Below are positions 1 to 8,353 of a stretch of 43,342 nt of DNA, piece after piece. Under the pieces are notes generated by a model. It was not told the origin of the DNA and searched no databases. It worked only from the letters and a program-made list of their open reading frames with translations. The stretch is taken from NCBI GenBank assembly GCA_037445775.1, contig JBBIJX010000011.1, positions 1-43,342 of the forward strand, given 5' to 3'. This DNA is from JBBUX01 sp037445775. Its GTDB lineage: Bacteria; Actinomycetota; Coriobacteriia; Anaerosomatales; PHET01. Position 1 is the first letter of the stretch. Each line of letters begins with the position of its first letter. A program made the translations under genes and the position numbers.

Positions 1-597
1 TGCGCGATGAACCAGGCCGACCTCAAGTACGTGATCGGCTATTCGAGTGTGAGCCACATGGGCTACGTGCTCCTAGGGATAGCAATGATGAACCGCTTCG
101 GGTTCGAGGGCGCCGTCTTCCAGATGTTCGCGCACGGGATCATGACCGCGCTCTTCTTCACCCTCATCGGCTACGTGTACGAGAGCACACACACGCGGCA
201 GATCGCCGACATCTCAGGGCTCATGCGACGCACGCCGCTAGTAGCCGCCGCGTTCATCATCGCGAGTGCCGCGAGCATGGGCTTGCCGTCGACGAGCGGC
301 TTCGTCGCGGAGCTGCTCGTCTACCTCGGCATCCTGACCCGCTCACCGCTGCTCGCGGCGATCGTGTTCACCGGCGTGGTCGTGACCGCGGCCTACCTTC
401 TGCGAATGCTCGGGAGCATCCTGCTTGGTGAGGCCTCGCCCGCCGTCGCCGACCTTGAAGATCCGCGGCCGGTGAGGCTCGCGCCGATGCTCATCCTGGC
501 CGCGACGATCATGGTCGTGGGCATAGCCCCGGCCACGATGTATGAGACCATCCGCAGCGCCACCGGGCCGCTGCTGATCCTGGTGACGGGAGGCTAG
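1..597 (+). CDS. NuoM-like proton-pumping subunit (C-terminal part, cut by window start)
   Basis: This is the C-terminal part, 198 residues, of an antiporter-like subunit of a complex I-type enzyme. Frame 1 is open to the first base, so the gene begins outside the window. The segment around an internal Met at base 7 (DLKYVIGYSSVSHMGY) is the conserved cytoplasmic loop and TM9 start of NuoM/NdhD, followed by the conserved MFAHGI and YESTHTRQI segments. GFVAEL carries the expected TM12 glutamate. The SSVSHMG form separates NuoM from NuoL, which has STVSQLG. It lies five bases before the nuoN-like gene, whose ribosome site (GGAGG, 589-593) sits inside its last codons, so the two are co-translated. 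It belongs to a paralogous membrane arm, separate from the full nuo operon on the other strand. The family call is firm; the complex it serves is inferred. Confidence 0.85.
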   Translation, partial: CAMNQADLKYVIGYSSVSHMGYVLLGIAMMNRFGFEGAVFQMFAHGIMTALFFTLIGYVYESTHTRQIADISGLMRRTPLVAAAFIIASAASMGLPSTSGFVAELLVYLGILTRSPLLAAIVFTGVVVTAAYLLRMLGSILLGEASPAVADLEDPRPVRLAPMLILAATIMVVGIAPATMYETIRSATGPLLILVTGG

Positions 598-601
598 CAC
601 C

Positions 602-2062
602 GTGACGGCACCGGCTGACATCGTGCGGCTGCTCGCCCCCGAGTTGATCGTGGCGCTCACCGGGGCACTCGTCATCGTGATCGACCTGCTCCGCCCGCAG
701 GTGCAGAATGCACCACGCACCCGGCCCGGCGTTGCCTACGTCGGTATCGCCGGCCTCGGGGTCGCGGGAGGCTTCGTGGTGTCTCTCGCGGGAGAACGAG
801 GCGACCTGTTCGAAGGCCTCGTGCTGCTCGACCCGTTCTCGACGTTCTTCAAGCTCCTGTTCATCGCCATCGCCATGATCGTCCTGCTCGTCGCGGTGGA
901 CCCGCTCCCCCGCTTCACCCGGTGGCCGGCGGAGTTCCACGCGCTCATCATCTGGTGCACGCTTGGCCACATGTTGCTCGCTGCCGCCGGAGAGCTCTTC
1001 ACGATCTTCCTCGCACTGCAACTCACGAGCCTTCCGCTCATCGCCCTTATCGGCTACGCGAAGCGCGACGCCCGAAGCGGCGAGGCGTCCCTCAAGTACC
1101 TCTTGCTCGTCCTCGTCTCCACCGCAGTCCTTCTCTACGGCATGACCCTCATCTACGGTTCACTCGGCACGAGCACGATATCCGAGATCGGGGAACGTCT
1201 CGCCGGGCAGTCCACGATCCAGCCGGTTCTCGCCTTGGGCCTCGTGCTCCTGCTCACCGGCTTCGCCTTCAAGATCACCGCGGTCCCGTTCCACTACTGG
1301 GTCCCGGATGTCTACCAAGGCGCGCCCACGCCAGTGACGGCGTTTCTCTCGGTGGCCTCCAAGTTCGCAGGCTTCGCGCTCGCGTTGCGCATCATCGTCA
1401 CCGGACTGAGGGTGCCGCTCGACTGGTCGCTCATCTTCGGTGTCATGGCGGTGTTGTCGATGACGCTCGGCAACCTCGCCGCTATCCGTCAGACGGAGAT
1501 GAAACGCATGCTGGCGTACTCGGGCATCGCACAGGCGGGCTACCTGCTCGTGGGGCTCGCGGCACTCAGCGAGCGCGGTGTGGCGTCGCTACTCTTCTAC
1601 GTCGTCGCATACGGCCTATCGAACCTGGCCGCCTTCACGAGCGTGATCGTCATCGAGCAGGCCACAGGATCCACGCGGATCGAGGACTACGCTGGCGTCT
1701 CGTCACGCGCACCGCTCATCGCGCTGTGTCTCACGATCTCGCTCTTGTCCCTTGCGGGGCTCCCGCTCATGGCTGGCTTCATGGCCAAGTTCGACGTGTT
1801 CCTCGCGGCGGCCGAGACGGGGCTTGCATGGGTCATCGCGATCGGGGTCGTCAACAGCGTCATCTCGCTCTACTACTACCTGCGTGTCGTCTGGCAACTC
1901 TACGTGTCCCCATCCTGTCGCGACGAGGCTCGCATCCCAGTTCAGGTCCGGCCGGGCGTCGCGCTTGCCGTCTGCACCGTAGGCGTCATCGTCATCGGCG
2001 TGCTCCCTGAGCCCGTCATGCGCCTGACCGAACACGCCGCGTCCGCGCTCTTCGGAGGCTGA
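602..2062 (+). CDS. NuoN-like subunit of a second complex I-type membrane arm
   Basis: A 486-residue, about 14-helix antiporter-like subunit. GTG start at 602, preceded by GGAGG at 589-593. NuoN marks are FAFKITAVPFHYWVPD (TM7 Lys and the following loop), a Lys in ASKFAGFAL (TM8) and a Lys in GFMAKFDVF (TM12, where NuoN has Lys and NuoM Glu). In the TM5 position where the paired NuoN at 5519-6895 has AIELATMP, this protein reads ALQLTSLP, so the near-universal glutamate is glutamine (Q140, codon 1019-1021). It sits between two NuoM-like genes, an unusual order since nuoN normally ends the operon. It probably translocates ions as part of a membrane arm whose other genes lie before the window. 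Family certain; transport competence open because of Q140. Confidence 0.9.
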   Translation: MTAPADIVRLLAPELIVALTGALVIVIDLLRPQVQNAPRTRPGVAYVGIAGLGVAGGFVVSLAGERGDLFEGLVLLDPFSTFFKLLFIAIAMIVLLVAVDPLPRFTRWPAEFHALIIWCTLGHMLLAAAGELFTIFLALQLTSLPLIALIGYAKRDARSGEASLKYLLLVLVSTAVLLYGMTLIYGSLGTSTISEIGERLAGQSTIQPVLALGLVLLLTGFAFKITAVPFHYWVPDVYQGAPTPVTAFLSVASKFAGFALALRIIVTGLRVPLDWSLIFGVMAVLSMTLGNLAAIRQTEMKRMLAYSGIAQAGYLLVGLAALSERGVASLLFYVVAYGLSNLAAFTSVIVIEQATGSTRIEDYAGVSSRAPLIALCLTISLLSLAGLPLMAGFMAKFDVFLAAAETGLAWVIAIGVVNSVISLYYYLRVVWQLYVSPSCRDEARIPVQVRPGVALAVCTVGVIVIGVLPEPVMRLTEHAASALFGG

Positions 2063-2075
2063 GAGGGGTGCCTTG

Positions 2076-3542
2076 ATGGAGTATCTGCTCGCAGCGATGA
2101 TCCTTGTTCCCCTCTCTGTCGGCGTGTTCCTGGGACTCGTGCCGGAGCGTTTCGGACGCGCGCCGCGCGCGATCGCCCTCGCGACCACCGCGAGTGTCCT
2201 CATGATGGCCGCCGCGCTGTGGGCCTCATTCGACGGGTCGAGCGCCCGGATGCAGTTCGAGCTCGTGCACACTTGGGTCCCGGGCCTGGGAACGAGTTTG
2301 CACCTCGGCGTCGATGGGACGTCGATGCCGCTCGTGTTCCTCACCGCGCTCCTGACGCTGCTCGCTGCGATCGCCTCGAAGAGCGTCTCTGACCAGGTGC
2401 GGCGCTACTTCACGCTGCTGCTCATGCTCGAGGCGGGACTCATCGGGGTGTTCGTCGCGCTCGACCTCATCCTCTTCTATGTCTTCTGGGAGGTCGTGCT
2501 CATACCCATGTTCTTCCTGATCAGCGTCTGGGGCGGCGAGCGCCGGCGCTACGCGGCGGTGAAGTTCTTCGTCTACACGCTCGCCGGCAGCCTCGCTATG
2601 CTCGCGGGCATCATCGCGCTGTACTTGACCACCGGATCGCGCACTTTCGACTTCATGGAGCTGGGGCCGCTCGCCGCCGCGCTGCCCGCTTCGACGCAGA
2701 TCGCCATCTTCGCCGCGCTCGCCGTCGCGCTCGCGATCAAGGTCCCCATCGTGCCGTTCCACACATGGCTTCCCGACGCGCACGTCGAGGCGCCCACCGC
2801 GGTGTCCGTGCTGCTCGCAGGCGTACTGCTCAAAATGGGGTCCTACGGCTTCCTCCGTTTCGGACCACAGCTCCTGCCGAACGGATTCGCCGCATTCGTG
2901 CCGCTCATCGCGCTCCTGGGCGTCGTCTCGATCGTCTACGGAGCCGCCGTCGCCCTGATGCAAAGCGACCTGAAGAAGCTCGTCGCGTACTCATCAGTCT
3001 CGCACATGGGCTACGTCATGCTCGGCATCGCGTCCGGGACGACGGCGGGCGTGCTCGGCGCGAACGTCCAGATGTTCTCGCACGGTCTCATCGCCGGGAT
3101 GCTCTTCCTGCTCGTGGGCGCGTTCTACGAGCGTGCCCACACGCGTGAGATCGACGCGTTCGGCGGCGTTGCGAAGGCCGCGCCGGTGCTTGCGGGCACG
3201 CTCGTCTTCGCCGCGTTCGCGTCCGCGGGTCTACCGGGGCTCTCAGGCTTCCTCGGGGAGTTCATGGTGGTGCTCGGCTCGTTCGCCGCATACCGGACGT
3301 ATGCCGTGATCGCGGCCGCGGCCGTCGTCATCACCGTCGGATACCTGCTCTGGATGCTCCGGCGCGTCGTCTTTGGCCCGCTCAACGAGGAGCGCGCCGG
3401 ATTCCCCGACATGACCGGCGCGGAAGCCGCGTCGATCATGCCGCTCGCGGCAGGGACACTCGTCATTGGCGTCGCCCCGAGCGTGCTGGTGAGCGTGGCA
3501 GGCGCTTCCTCGGCCGCGCTTGCAGCGCTGATCGGCGGCTGA
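2076..3542 (+). CDS. NuoM-like subunit of a second complex I-type membrane arm
   Basis: A 488-residue NuoM paralogue. I chose ATG 2076, with the purine-rich GAGGGG at 2063-2068; TTG 2073, directly before it, is an alternative adding one Met. All charged residues of the pumping channel can be seen: TM5 Glu in FYVFWEVVLIP (about E139), TM7 Lys in LAIKVPIVPFHTW (about K222), TM8 Lys in LLKMGSYGF and TM12 Glu in GFLGEF. The conserved DLKKLVAYSSVSHMGYVM segment follows. The gene starts 13 bases after the nuoN-like stop and closes this plus-strand group, with the convergent rlmH 52 bases on. Its close likeness to NuoM at 6896-8353 shows duplication of the family, though the two are clearly diverged. 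It could belong to a second complex I or to a hydrogenase-linked complex. Confidence 0.9.
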   Translation: MEYLLAAMILVPLSVGVFLGLVPERFGRAPRAIALATTASVLMMAAALWASFDGSSARMQFELVHTWVPGLGTSLHLGVDGTSMPLVFLTALLTLLAAIASKSVSDQVRRYFTLLLMLEAGLIGVFVALDLILFYVFWEVVLIPMFFLISVWGGERRRYAAVKFFVYTLAGSLAMLAGIIALYLTTGSRTFDFMELGPLAAALPASTQIAIFAALAVALAIKVPIVPFHTWLPDAHVEAPTAVSVLLAGVLLKMGSYGFLRFGPQLLPNGFAAFVPLIALLGVVSIVYGAAVALMQSDLKKLVAYSSVSHMGYVMLGIASGTTAGVLGANVQMFSHGLIAGMLFLLVGAFYERAHTREIDAFGGVAKAAPVLAGTLVFAAFASAGLPGLSGFLGEFMVVLGSFAAYRTYAVIAAAAVVITVGYLLWMLRRVVFGPLNEERAGFPDMTGAEAASIMPLAAGTLVIGVAPSVLVSVAGASSAALAALIGG

Positions 3543-3562
3543 CGAGAGACCGTCCGCTCTCG
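3543..3562 (+). terminator. Small inverted repeat after the plus-strand nuo-like group
   Basis: CGAGAG and CTCTCG form a perfect 6-bp stem with an 8-base loop directly after the NuoM stop and before the convergent rlmH stop. There is no T-run, so it may only be a weak or factor-dependent terminator. Confidence 0.25.
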
Positions 3563-3594
3563 CGGGCTCACTGATGCGGCCTCGCTCACACGGG

Positions 3595-4062
3595 TTACTT
3601 GTGGTACGGCTCGCCGCGCATGATGCGAAACGCCCGGTAGACCTGTTCGAGGACGATCACGCGGGCGAGGTTGTGCGGGAAGGTCATGCGGCCCAGGCTC
3701 AGACGCTCGTCCGCGCGGTCGAGCACTGCCGGCGCAAGCCCGGTGGAACCGCCGATGACGAACGCGACATGGCTCACACCACGCACCTTCAATGCCGCGA
3801 CGCTGGCCGCGAGCGCTTCGCTGTCGAGTTCGGCGCCTCCGCGGTCGAGACACACGACGTGCGCGCCCTCCGGTAGCGCCTTCACGACCGCCACGCCCTC
3901 CAGGTCGCGCGCTTTGGCCTCGCCGCCGTGGGCGGGGTCGCGGTCGGCCACCTCGACGACACGAACGTCCGCGTAGCCGCGCAGCCGCTTCAGGTACTCG
4001 TCGGCCGCTTCGCGCCAGAAGCGCTCCTTGAGCCGGCCCACAGCGATGACGGTGATACGCAC
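3595..4062 (-). CDS. rlmH: 23S rRNA (pseudouridine-1915 N3)-methyltransferase RlmH
   Basis: A 155-residue SPOUT-class methyltransferase that methylates N3 of pseudouridine 1915 in helix 69 of 23S rRNA, using S-adenosylmethionine, on assembled ribosomes. The length is typical of the family. The SAM-binding trefoil knot is visible as the IGGSTGL loop (about residues 103-109), the central LDRGG segment matches the family, and the C-terminus has FPHNLARVIVLEQVYRA and ends EPYHK, the family's conserved tail. The GTG start at 4062 lies five bases after the htrA stop, so the two are co-transcribed. Its end faces the plus-strand NuoM gene. Confidence 0.95.
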   Translation of the reverse strand: MRITVIAVGRLKERFWREAADEYLKRLRGYADVRVVEVADRDPAHGGEAKARDLEGVAVVKALPEGAHVVCLDRGGAELDSEALAASVAALKVRGVSHVAFVIGGSTGLAPAVLDRADERLSLGRMTFPHNLARVIVLEQVYRAFRIMRGEPYHK

Positions 4063-4067
4063 GCGCC

Positions 4068-5381
4068 CTACCTGCGGTCGGCGTCCGAGCCGAGTGTCGC
4101 CTCCAGCGAGCGCTCGGTGTCGCCACGCACGATGGTGAGGCCGACGAGTTCGCCCACCTTGTGCTCGCGCACCGCGGCGAACACGTCGTCGACGCCACCG
4201 ATCTCGCGATCACCGATGCGCACCAGGATATCGCCGCGCCTCAGTCCGGCCCGCTCGGCAGGCGAGCCGGGCTGGACGAACCGGATGAGCGCCCCTGACT
4301 TCACCGGCAGATTGAACTGGACCGCCATGCTCTCCGACAGGGTCTCCGTCGTGACGCCCAGGTAGGGGTGGACCGCCCTTCCGGTGTCAATGAGCTGACG
4401 GGCGATGTCCATCGCGAAGTTCACCGGTATCGCGAAGCCGACTCCGGCTGACTGCGGCACCCCCACCGCACCCGACGGGGACTGGATGAGCGTGTTGATG
4501 CCCACCAGGTGTCCGCGGGCGTCGACGAGCGCACCGCCCGAGTTGCCCGGGTTGATCGCGGCGTCGGTCTGGATGAGATTCGTGTAGCGGCTGATGTCGA
4601 ACGAGGACTGGGCGACCGACGAGCGGTTCAACGCCGAGATGATGCCCGCAGTAACCGTCTTCTCGAGCCCGAAGGGACTTCCCACCGCCGCCACGTACTG
4701 GCCTACCCGAAGGTCGCCCGAGTCCCCTACCTCGATCGCAGAGTGCGGACCGCCCTCGATCTTGAGGACAGCGAGGTCGCTCGATGGGTCGGTCCCCACG
4801 ACCGTGGCCGGCAGGTCCCGCATTCCCACAGTGACCTCGATGTCATCCGCGTCCTGGATTACGTGGAAGTTCGTCAGGATGTGCCCGGCCTCGGTGATGA
4901 TGACACCGGACCCGTTGCCTGCCTCACTGCGCCGGGTCTGCCCGTTGAACACGTCTCGGAAGACGTCGTAGACCGTCACGTTGACGACTGACGGCACGAC
5001 CTTGCTCGCGACGGCCTCCGAGACGCCAACGTCGTCGTTCGCGCTGATGGTCACCGCTCGTGTCGGTTCCACCGCGCGCGGCGCGGCAGCTCCGAGAGGC
5101 CTGACGCCCGGAACCATGCCGAACGTCCACGCGAGCGCGGCGGCGACAAGCACGCCCCCGACGACAGAGCCGAGTGCCGCCGCCGTGATGACGGCCGCGC
5201 CCGACCAACGACGCTGCAGCGCCGGCTCCTCACAGGGCTCGTCACTCTCGCCCGTGTACTCGCAGACGGGAAGCGCACCTTGCTCGTACACCACCCTGTA
5301 GGCATCGGGCGGAGAGAGTTCCTGCCGGGGGAGTCCGATCGCGTCGCGTGCCTCTTGATCGGTGCGTTCTTCTTCGCTCAC
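4068..5381 (-). CDS. Membrane-anchored HtrA/DegP-type serine protease with PDZ domain
   Basis: A 437-residue extracytoplasmic quality-control protease. An N-terminal cytoplasmic stretch of about 60 acidic-rich residues precedes one membrane helix (about 61-88), so the catalytic part faces outward. The trypsin-like domain holds the triad: His in ILTNFHVIQ (about H173), Asp in DPSSDLAVLKI (about D202) and Ser in NPGNSGGALV (about S281). One PDZ domain follows (about 340-425, PGSPAERAGLRRGDIL). The GTG start at 5381 is preceded by GAGGTGG. The single PDZ and anchored N-terminus match the HtrA/DegS/actinobacterial HtrA layout rather than the soluble two-PDZ DegP. rlmH follows five bases later. 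Its substrate cannot be told from sequence. Confidence 0.93.
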   Translation of the reverse strand: MSEEERTDQEARDAIGLPRQELSPPDAYRVVYEQGALPVCEYTGESDEPCEEPALQRRWSGAAVITAAALGSVVGGVLVAAALAWTFGMVPGVRPLGAAAPRAVEPTRAVTISANDDVGVSEAVASKVVPSVVNVTVYDVFRDVFNGQTRRSEAGNGSGVIITEAGHILTNFHVIQDADDIEVTVGMRDLPATVVGTDPSSDLAVLKIEGGPHSAIEVGDSGDLRVGQYVAAVGSPFGLEKTVTAGIISALNRSSVAQSSFDISRYTNLIQTDAAINPGNSGGALVDARGHLVGINTLIQSPSGAVGVPQSAGVGFAIPVNFAMDIARQLIDTGRAVHPYLGVTTETLSESMAVQFNLPVKSGALIRFVQPGSPAERAGLRRGDILVRIGDREIGGVDDVFAAVREHKVGELVGLTIVRGDTERSLEATLGSDADRR

Positions 5382-5518
5382 GAACGACCACCTCGGGTCC
5401 TGTCATCGCGGGGAAAGCCTGCTGGCTCGCACATCACGGTAGTACGTCCCCCGAATGGCGGAAACCCCGCTCACAGGAACACCACGAAGCACGCGCCAAA
5501 GGCGGGCGGCGCCGACTC

Positions 5519-6895
5519 TCAGCTCGCCAGGGCGCCCAGCCACTCCATCATGAGTCCGGCTCCAAGACCACCCGCCACAGTGAGCGCCACGGTGATCGCA
5601 AGCGCAGCCCATGTGCCGTGTCCGGTGAGCGGGGACGCGACGGCGGCCGCGCCTGCCGCCTCGCCGAAGAACGCCGCCCGGACGATCCTCAAGTAGTAGC
5701 CCGCGGAGATCACGCTCGTCACAAGCGCCACGAGCACCCACGTTACGAGCCCCGCATCGACCGCTGCGGAGAAGACGTAGAGCTTGCCGAAGAAGCCGAC
5801 GAGCGGCGGGATACCCACCAACGACACGAGCAGAACGACGAGCATCCACGCCATCGCAGCGCGTCGCTGCGCGAGACCCGCGATGTCGCGCAGGGCCGGT
5901 CCCGTCTCTGCAACGACGAGCATCACCCCTAGAGAGGGCAGCGCGTACGATATCGAATACAGGACCGCCGAGGCGTATCCCGCAGGCGAGAGCGCGGCCA
6001 CGCCCAGGAGCAAGTATCCGGTGTGGGCGACGCCCGAGTAGGCCATCATGCGTCGCACGTCGGTCTGCGTGAGTGCGGCAAGGTTGCCAAGCACCATCGA
6101 CGCAACGGCGACGACCAGAAGCATCGTGGACGCTAGGGGCGCAGTCGGCGCCACGGCCTCAACGAGGCGCACGAGCGCCAGCGCGCCGGCCGCCTTGGGC
6201 ACTGTCGAGACGAACGCGACCGTCCACGGCTCGGCGCCGGAATACGCGTCGGGCGCCCAGTAGTGGAACGGCGCGGCCGAGAGCTTCGCGAAGAGTCCGG
6301 CGAACGTGAGCAGCACGGCGAAGACGCCGAGCGAGCCCGCGGCGCTGAGGTCGATCTGATCGAAGCGGCTCGAGCCCGAAACACCATATAGGAATGACAT
6401 GCCGTAGAGCATGAGCAGAGACGTCAGCATCGAGAGCAGGAAGTACTTGAGCGCCCCCTCGAGTCCCTCCAGGCGGGCGCGCCGATAGCCTATGAGCACG
6501 TACGCGGGCATCGTCGCGAGTTCGATTGCAAGCACGAGCAGTACCATCTCGGCGGCCGAAGCCATGAGCATGCCGCCCGTCGCCGAGAACGCGGCGAGCG
6601 CGACCGCCTCGCGGATGCGTCCGCTCGCCCCGCTCGCCGTCCAAAGGAACCAGATGGCTGCGATCAGCGCCACACCGGCGCGCGTGAACCGTGCGGGGCC
6701 GTCGAAGACGAGCGCGCCCCCGAAGAGTGTCCCGCCCACCGGGGATATCGCGGCGATACCGGCCGCCGCAAACGCAAGCGCGCCCGCCACCCTCGCCGAT
6801 CCGCGATCGCCTCCGGGGAGCCGCTCGGCGAACAGCGCCCACGCCGCTGCGACGACGATCAACAGCTCGGGGATGATGAGGGCGTAGCCGGTCAC
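5519..6895 (-). CDS. nuoN: NADH-quinone oxidoreductase subunit N
   Basis: A 458-residue antiporter-like subunit, the last gene of the 11-gene nuo operon. The GTG start at 6895 abuts the nuoM stop directly. Channel residues are present: TM5 Glu in AIELATMP (about E125), TM7 Lys in LFAKLSAAPFHYW, TM8 Lys in STVPKAAGAL and TM12 Lys in GFFGKLYVF. This full set contrasts with the plus-strand paralogue, where the TM5 Glu is Gln. In the complex, NuoN lies between NuoK and NuoM and carries one of the proton channels. The product is about the usual length. The 137 bases to the htrA start show no clear terminator. Confidence 0.95.
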   Translation of the reverse strand: MTGYALIIPELLIVVAAAWALFAERLPGGDRGSARVAGALAFAAAGIAAISPVGGTLFGGALVFDGPARFTRAGVALIAAIWFLWTASGASGRIREAVALAAFSATGGMLMASAAEMVLLVLAIELATMPAYVLIGYRRARLEGLEGALKYFLLSMLTSLLMLYGMSFLYGVSGSSRFDQIDLSAAGSLGVFAVLLTFAGLFAKLSAAPFHYWAPDAYSGAEPWTVAFVSTVPKAAGALALVRLVEAVAPTAPLASTMLLVVAVASMVLGNLAALTQTDVRRMMAYSGVAHTGYLLLGVAALSPAGYASAVLYSISYALPSLGVMLVVAETGPALRDIAGLAQRRAAMAWMLVVLLVSLVGIPPLVGFFGKLYVFSAAVDAGLVTWVLVALVTSVISAGYYLRIVRAAFFGEAAGAAAVASPLTGHGTWAALAITVALTVAGGLGAGLMMEWLGALAS

Positions 6896-8353
6896 CTAGC
6901 CCCCCACCGTCGCGGCGATCGCCTGCATCACGGGATCGGTGTATTGCAGAAGCGACGTCCAGTAGACGCCGATGACGACGATGAGCACGACAAGCGGAGC
7001 GACGGTGAAGATCTCTCGCGCCGTGGCGTCGGACTCTCCGAGGAGCTTCTCGCTGGGCTGGCCCAGGACCACGCGCTGCAGCATCCACAGCATGTACGCA
7101 GCGCCCAACAACACGCCGATCGCGGCGATGACGACGAACCAGTTCGAGAACGCGGCCGACTGCCACGCGCCCAGGAGCGAAAGGAACTCGCCCACGAAGC
7201 CCGAGAGACCCGGTAGCCCCAGGCTCGCGAACGATGCGAACGCCATGAGCCCCGCTATCACCGGCATCTGCCCGGAGACGCCGGACAGCTCTGAGATCTC
7301 GCGTGTGTGGGTGCGGTCGTAGACCATCCCCACCATCAGGAAGAGCATGCCTGTGGTGAGCCCGTGGCTGATGTTGACGGCCATCGCGCCGTTCAGGCCT
7401 GCCGCGGTGCCTGCCGCGATGCCCAGCATCGCGAAGCCCATGTGCGACACGGACGAGTACGCGACGAGCTTCTTCACATCGGTCTGCGCGAAGGCGGTCG
7501 CTGCGCCATAGATTATCGAGATGACCGCGAGCACGGCGAGGAACACCTGCCACTCCGCGAACGCGTCGGGCAAGACCGGGACCGAGATGCGCAGGAAGCC
7601 GTACGTGCCCATCTTGAGCAGGATGCCGGCAAGCAGCACAGAAGCGGCCGTCGGTGCCTCGACGTGCGCGTCGGGGAGCCAGGTGTGCAAGGGAAACACC
7701 GGCACCTTGACCGCGAACCCGAGGAAGAAGGCCGCGAAGACCCACCACTGGAAGGTGGCGGGCAGCCCGCCGCCGATCGCCGCAAGCTCGACGAGGTCGA
7801 ACGTGCCCGTCTGCAGGTACAACGCGATGACACCCACGAGCATGAAGACCGACCCGAGCAACGTGTAGAGGAAGAACTTCACTGCGGCGTACTCACGCCG
7901 CGGTCCTCCCCACTGCGCGATGAGGAAGTACATCGGCACGAGCACGAGCTCCCAGAAGACGTAGAAGAGTACGAAGTCGAGCGCCGCGAAGACGCCGTTC
8001 ATGCCCACCTGCAGCAGAAGCAGCATCGCGAAGTAGAACGCGGGCTTTCTGTCGATCTTCCAGCTAGCTATGACGGCGAGAAACGTGAGCAGCGCGGATA
8101 GCGCGACGAGCGGCATCGACATCCCGTCGACGGCGACGTGATAGGCGATACCCGCCTGCGGCACCCACGCCACGTTCTCGACGAACTGCATGCCCGCGCC
8201 CGCGTTGAAACCCGCGACCATGAAGGCGGCGAGCAGCAGGCCGACTCCGGTCACCACGAGCGCGATCCACTTCGCGAGGTCCGCACGCGATGCGGGCAGG
8301 AGCGCGCAGAGCACGACGCCCACCAGCGGAAGGAAGATGATGGCGGTCAGCAC
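6896..8353 (-). CDS. nuoM: NADH-quinone oxidoreductase subunit M
   Basis: A 485-residue antiporter-like subunit of complex I. The GTG start at 8353 abuts the nuoL stop. Key residues seen: TM5 Glu in FYVFWELVLVP (about E135), TM7 Lys in FAVKVPVFPLHTW (about K216), TM8 Lys in LLKMGTYGF (about K247) and TM12 Glu in GFVGEF. The segment DVKKLVAYSSVSHMGF and the motif LPDAHVEAPTA are diagnostic of NuoM. It sits between NuoL and NuoN in the membrane arm and couples quinone reduction to ion pumping. Confidence 0.96.
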   Translation of the reverse strand: MLTAIIFLPLVGVVLCALLPASRADLAKWIALVVTGVGLLLAAFMVAGFNAGAGMQFVENVAWVPQAGIAYHVAVDGMSMPLVALSALLTFLAVIASWKIDRKPAFYFAMLLLLQVGMNGVFAALDFVLFYVFWELVLVPMYFLIAQWGGPRREYAAVKFFLYTLLGSVFMLVGVIALYLQTGTFDLVELAAIGGGLPATFQWWVFAAFFLGFAVKVPVFPLHTWLPDAHVEAPTAASVLLAGILLKMGTYGFLRISVPVLPDAFAEWQVFLAVLAVISIIYGAATAFAQTDVKKLVAYSSVSHMGFAMLGIAAGTAAGLNGAMAVNISHGLTTGMLFLMVGMVYDRTHTREISELSGVSGQMPVIAGLMAFASFASLGLPGLSGFVGEFLSLLGAWQSAAFSNWFVVIAAIGVLLGAAYMLWMLQRVVLGQPSEKLLGESDATAREIFTVAPLVVLIVVIGVYWTSLLQYTDPVMQAIAATVGG

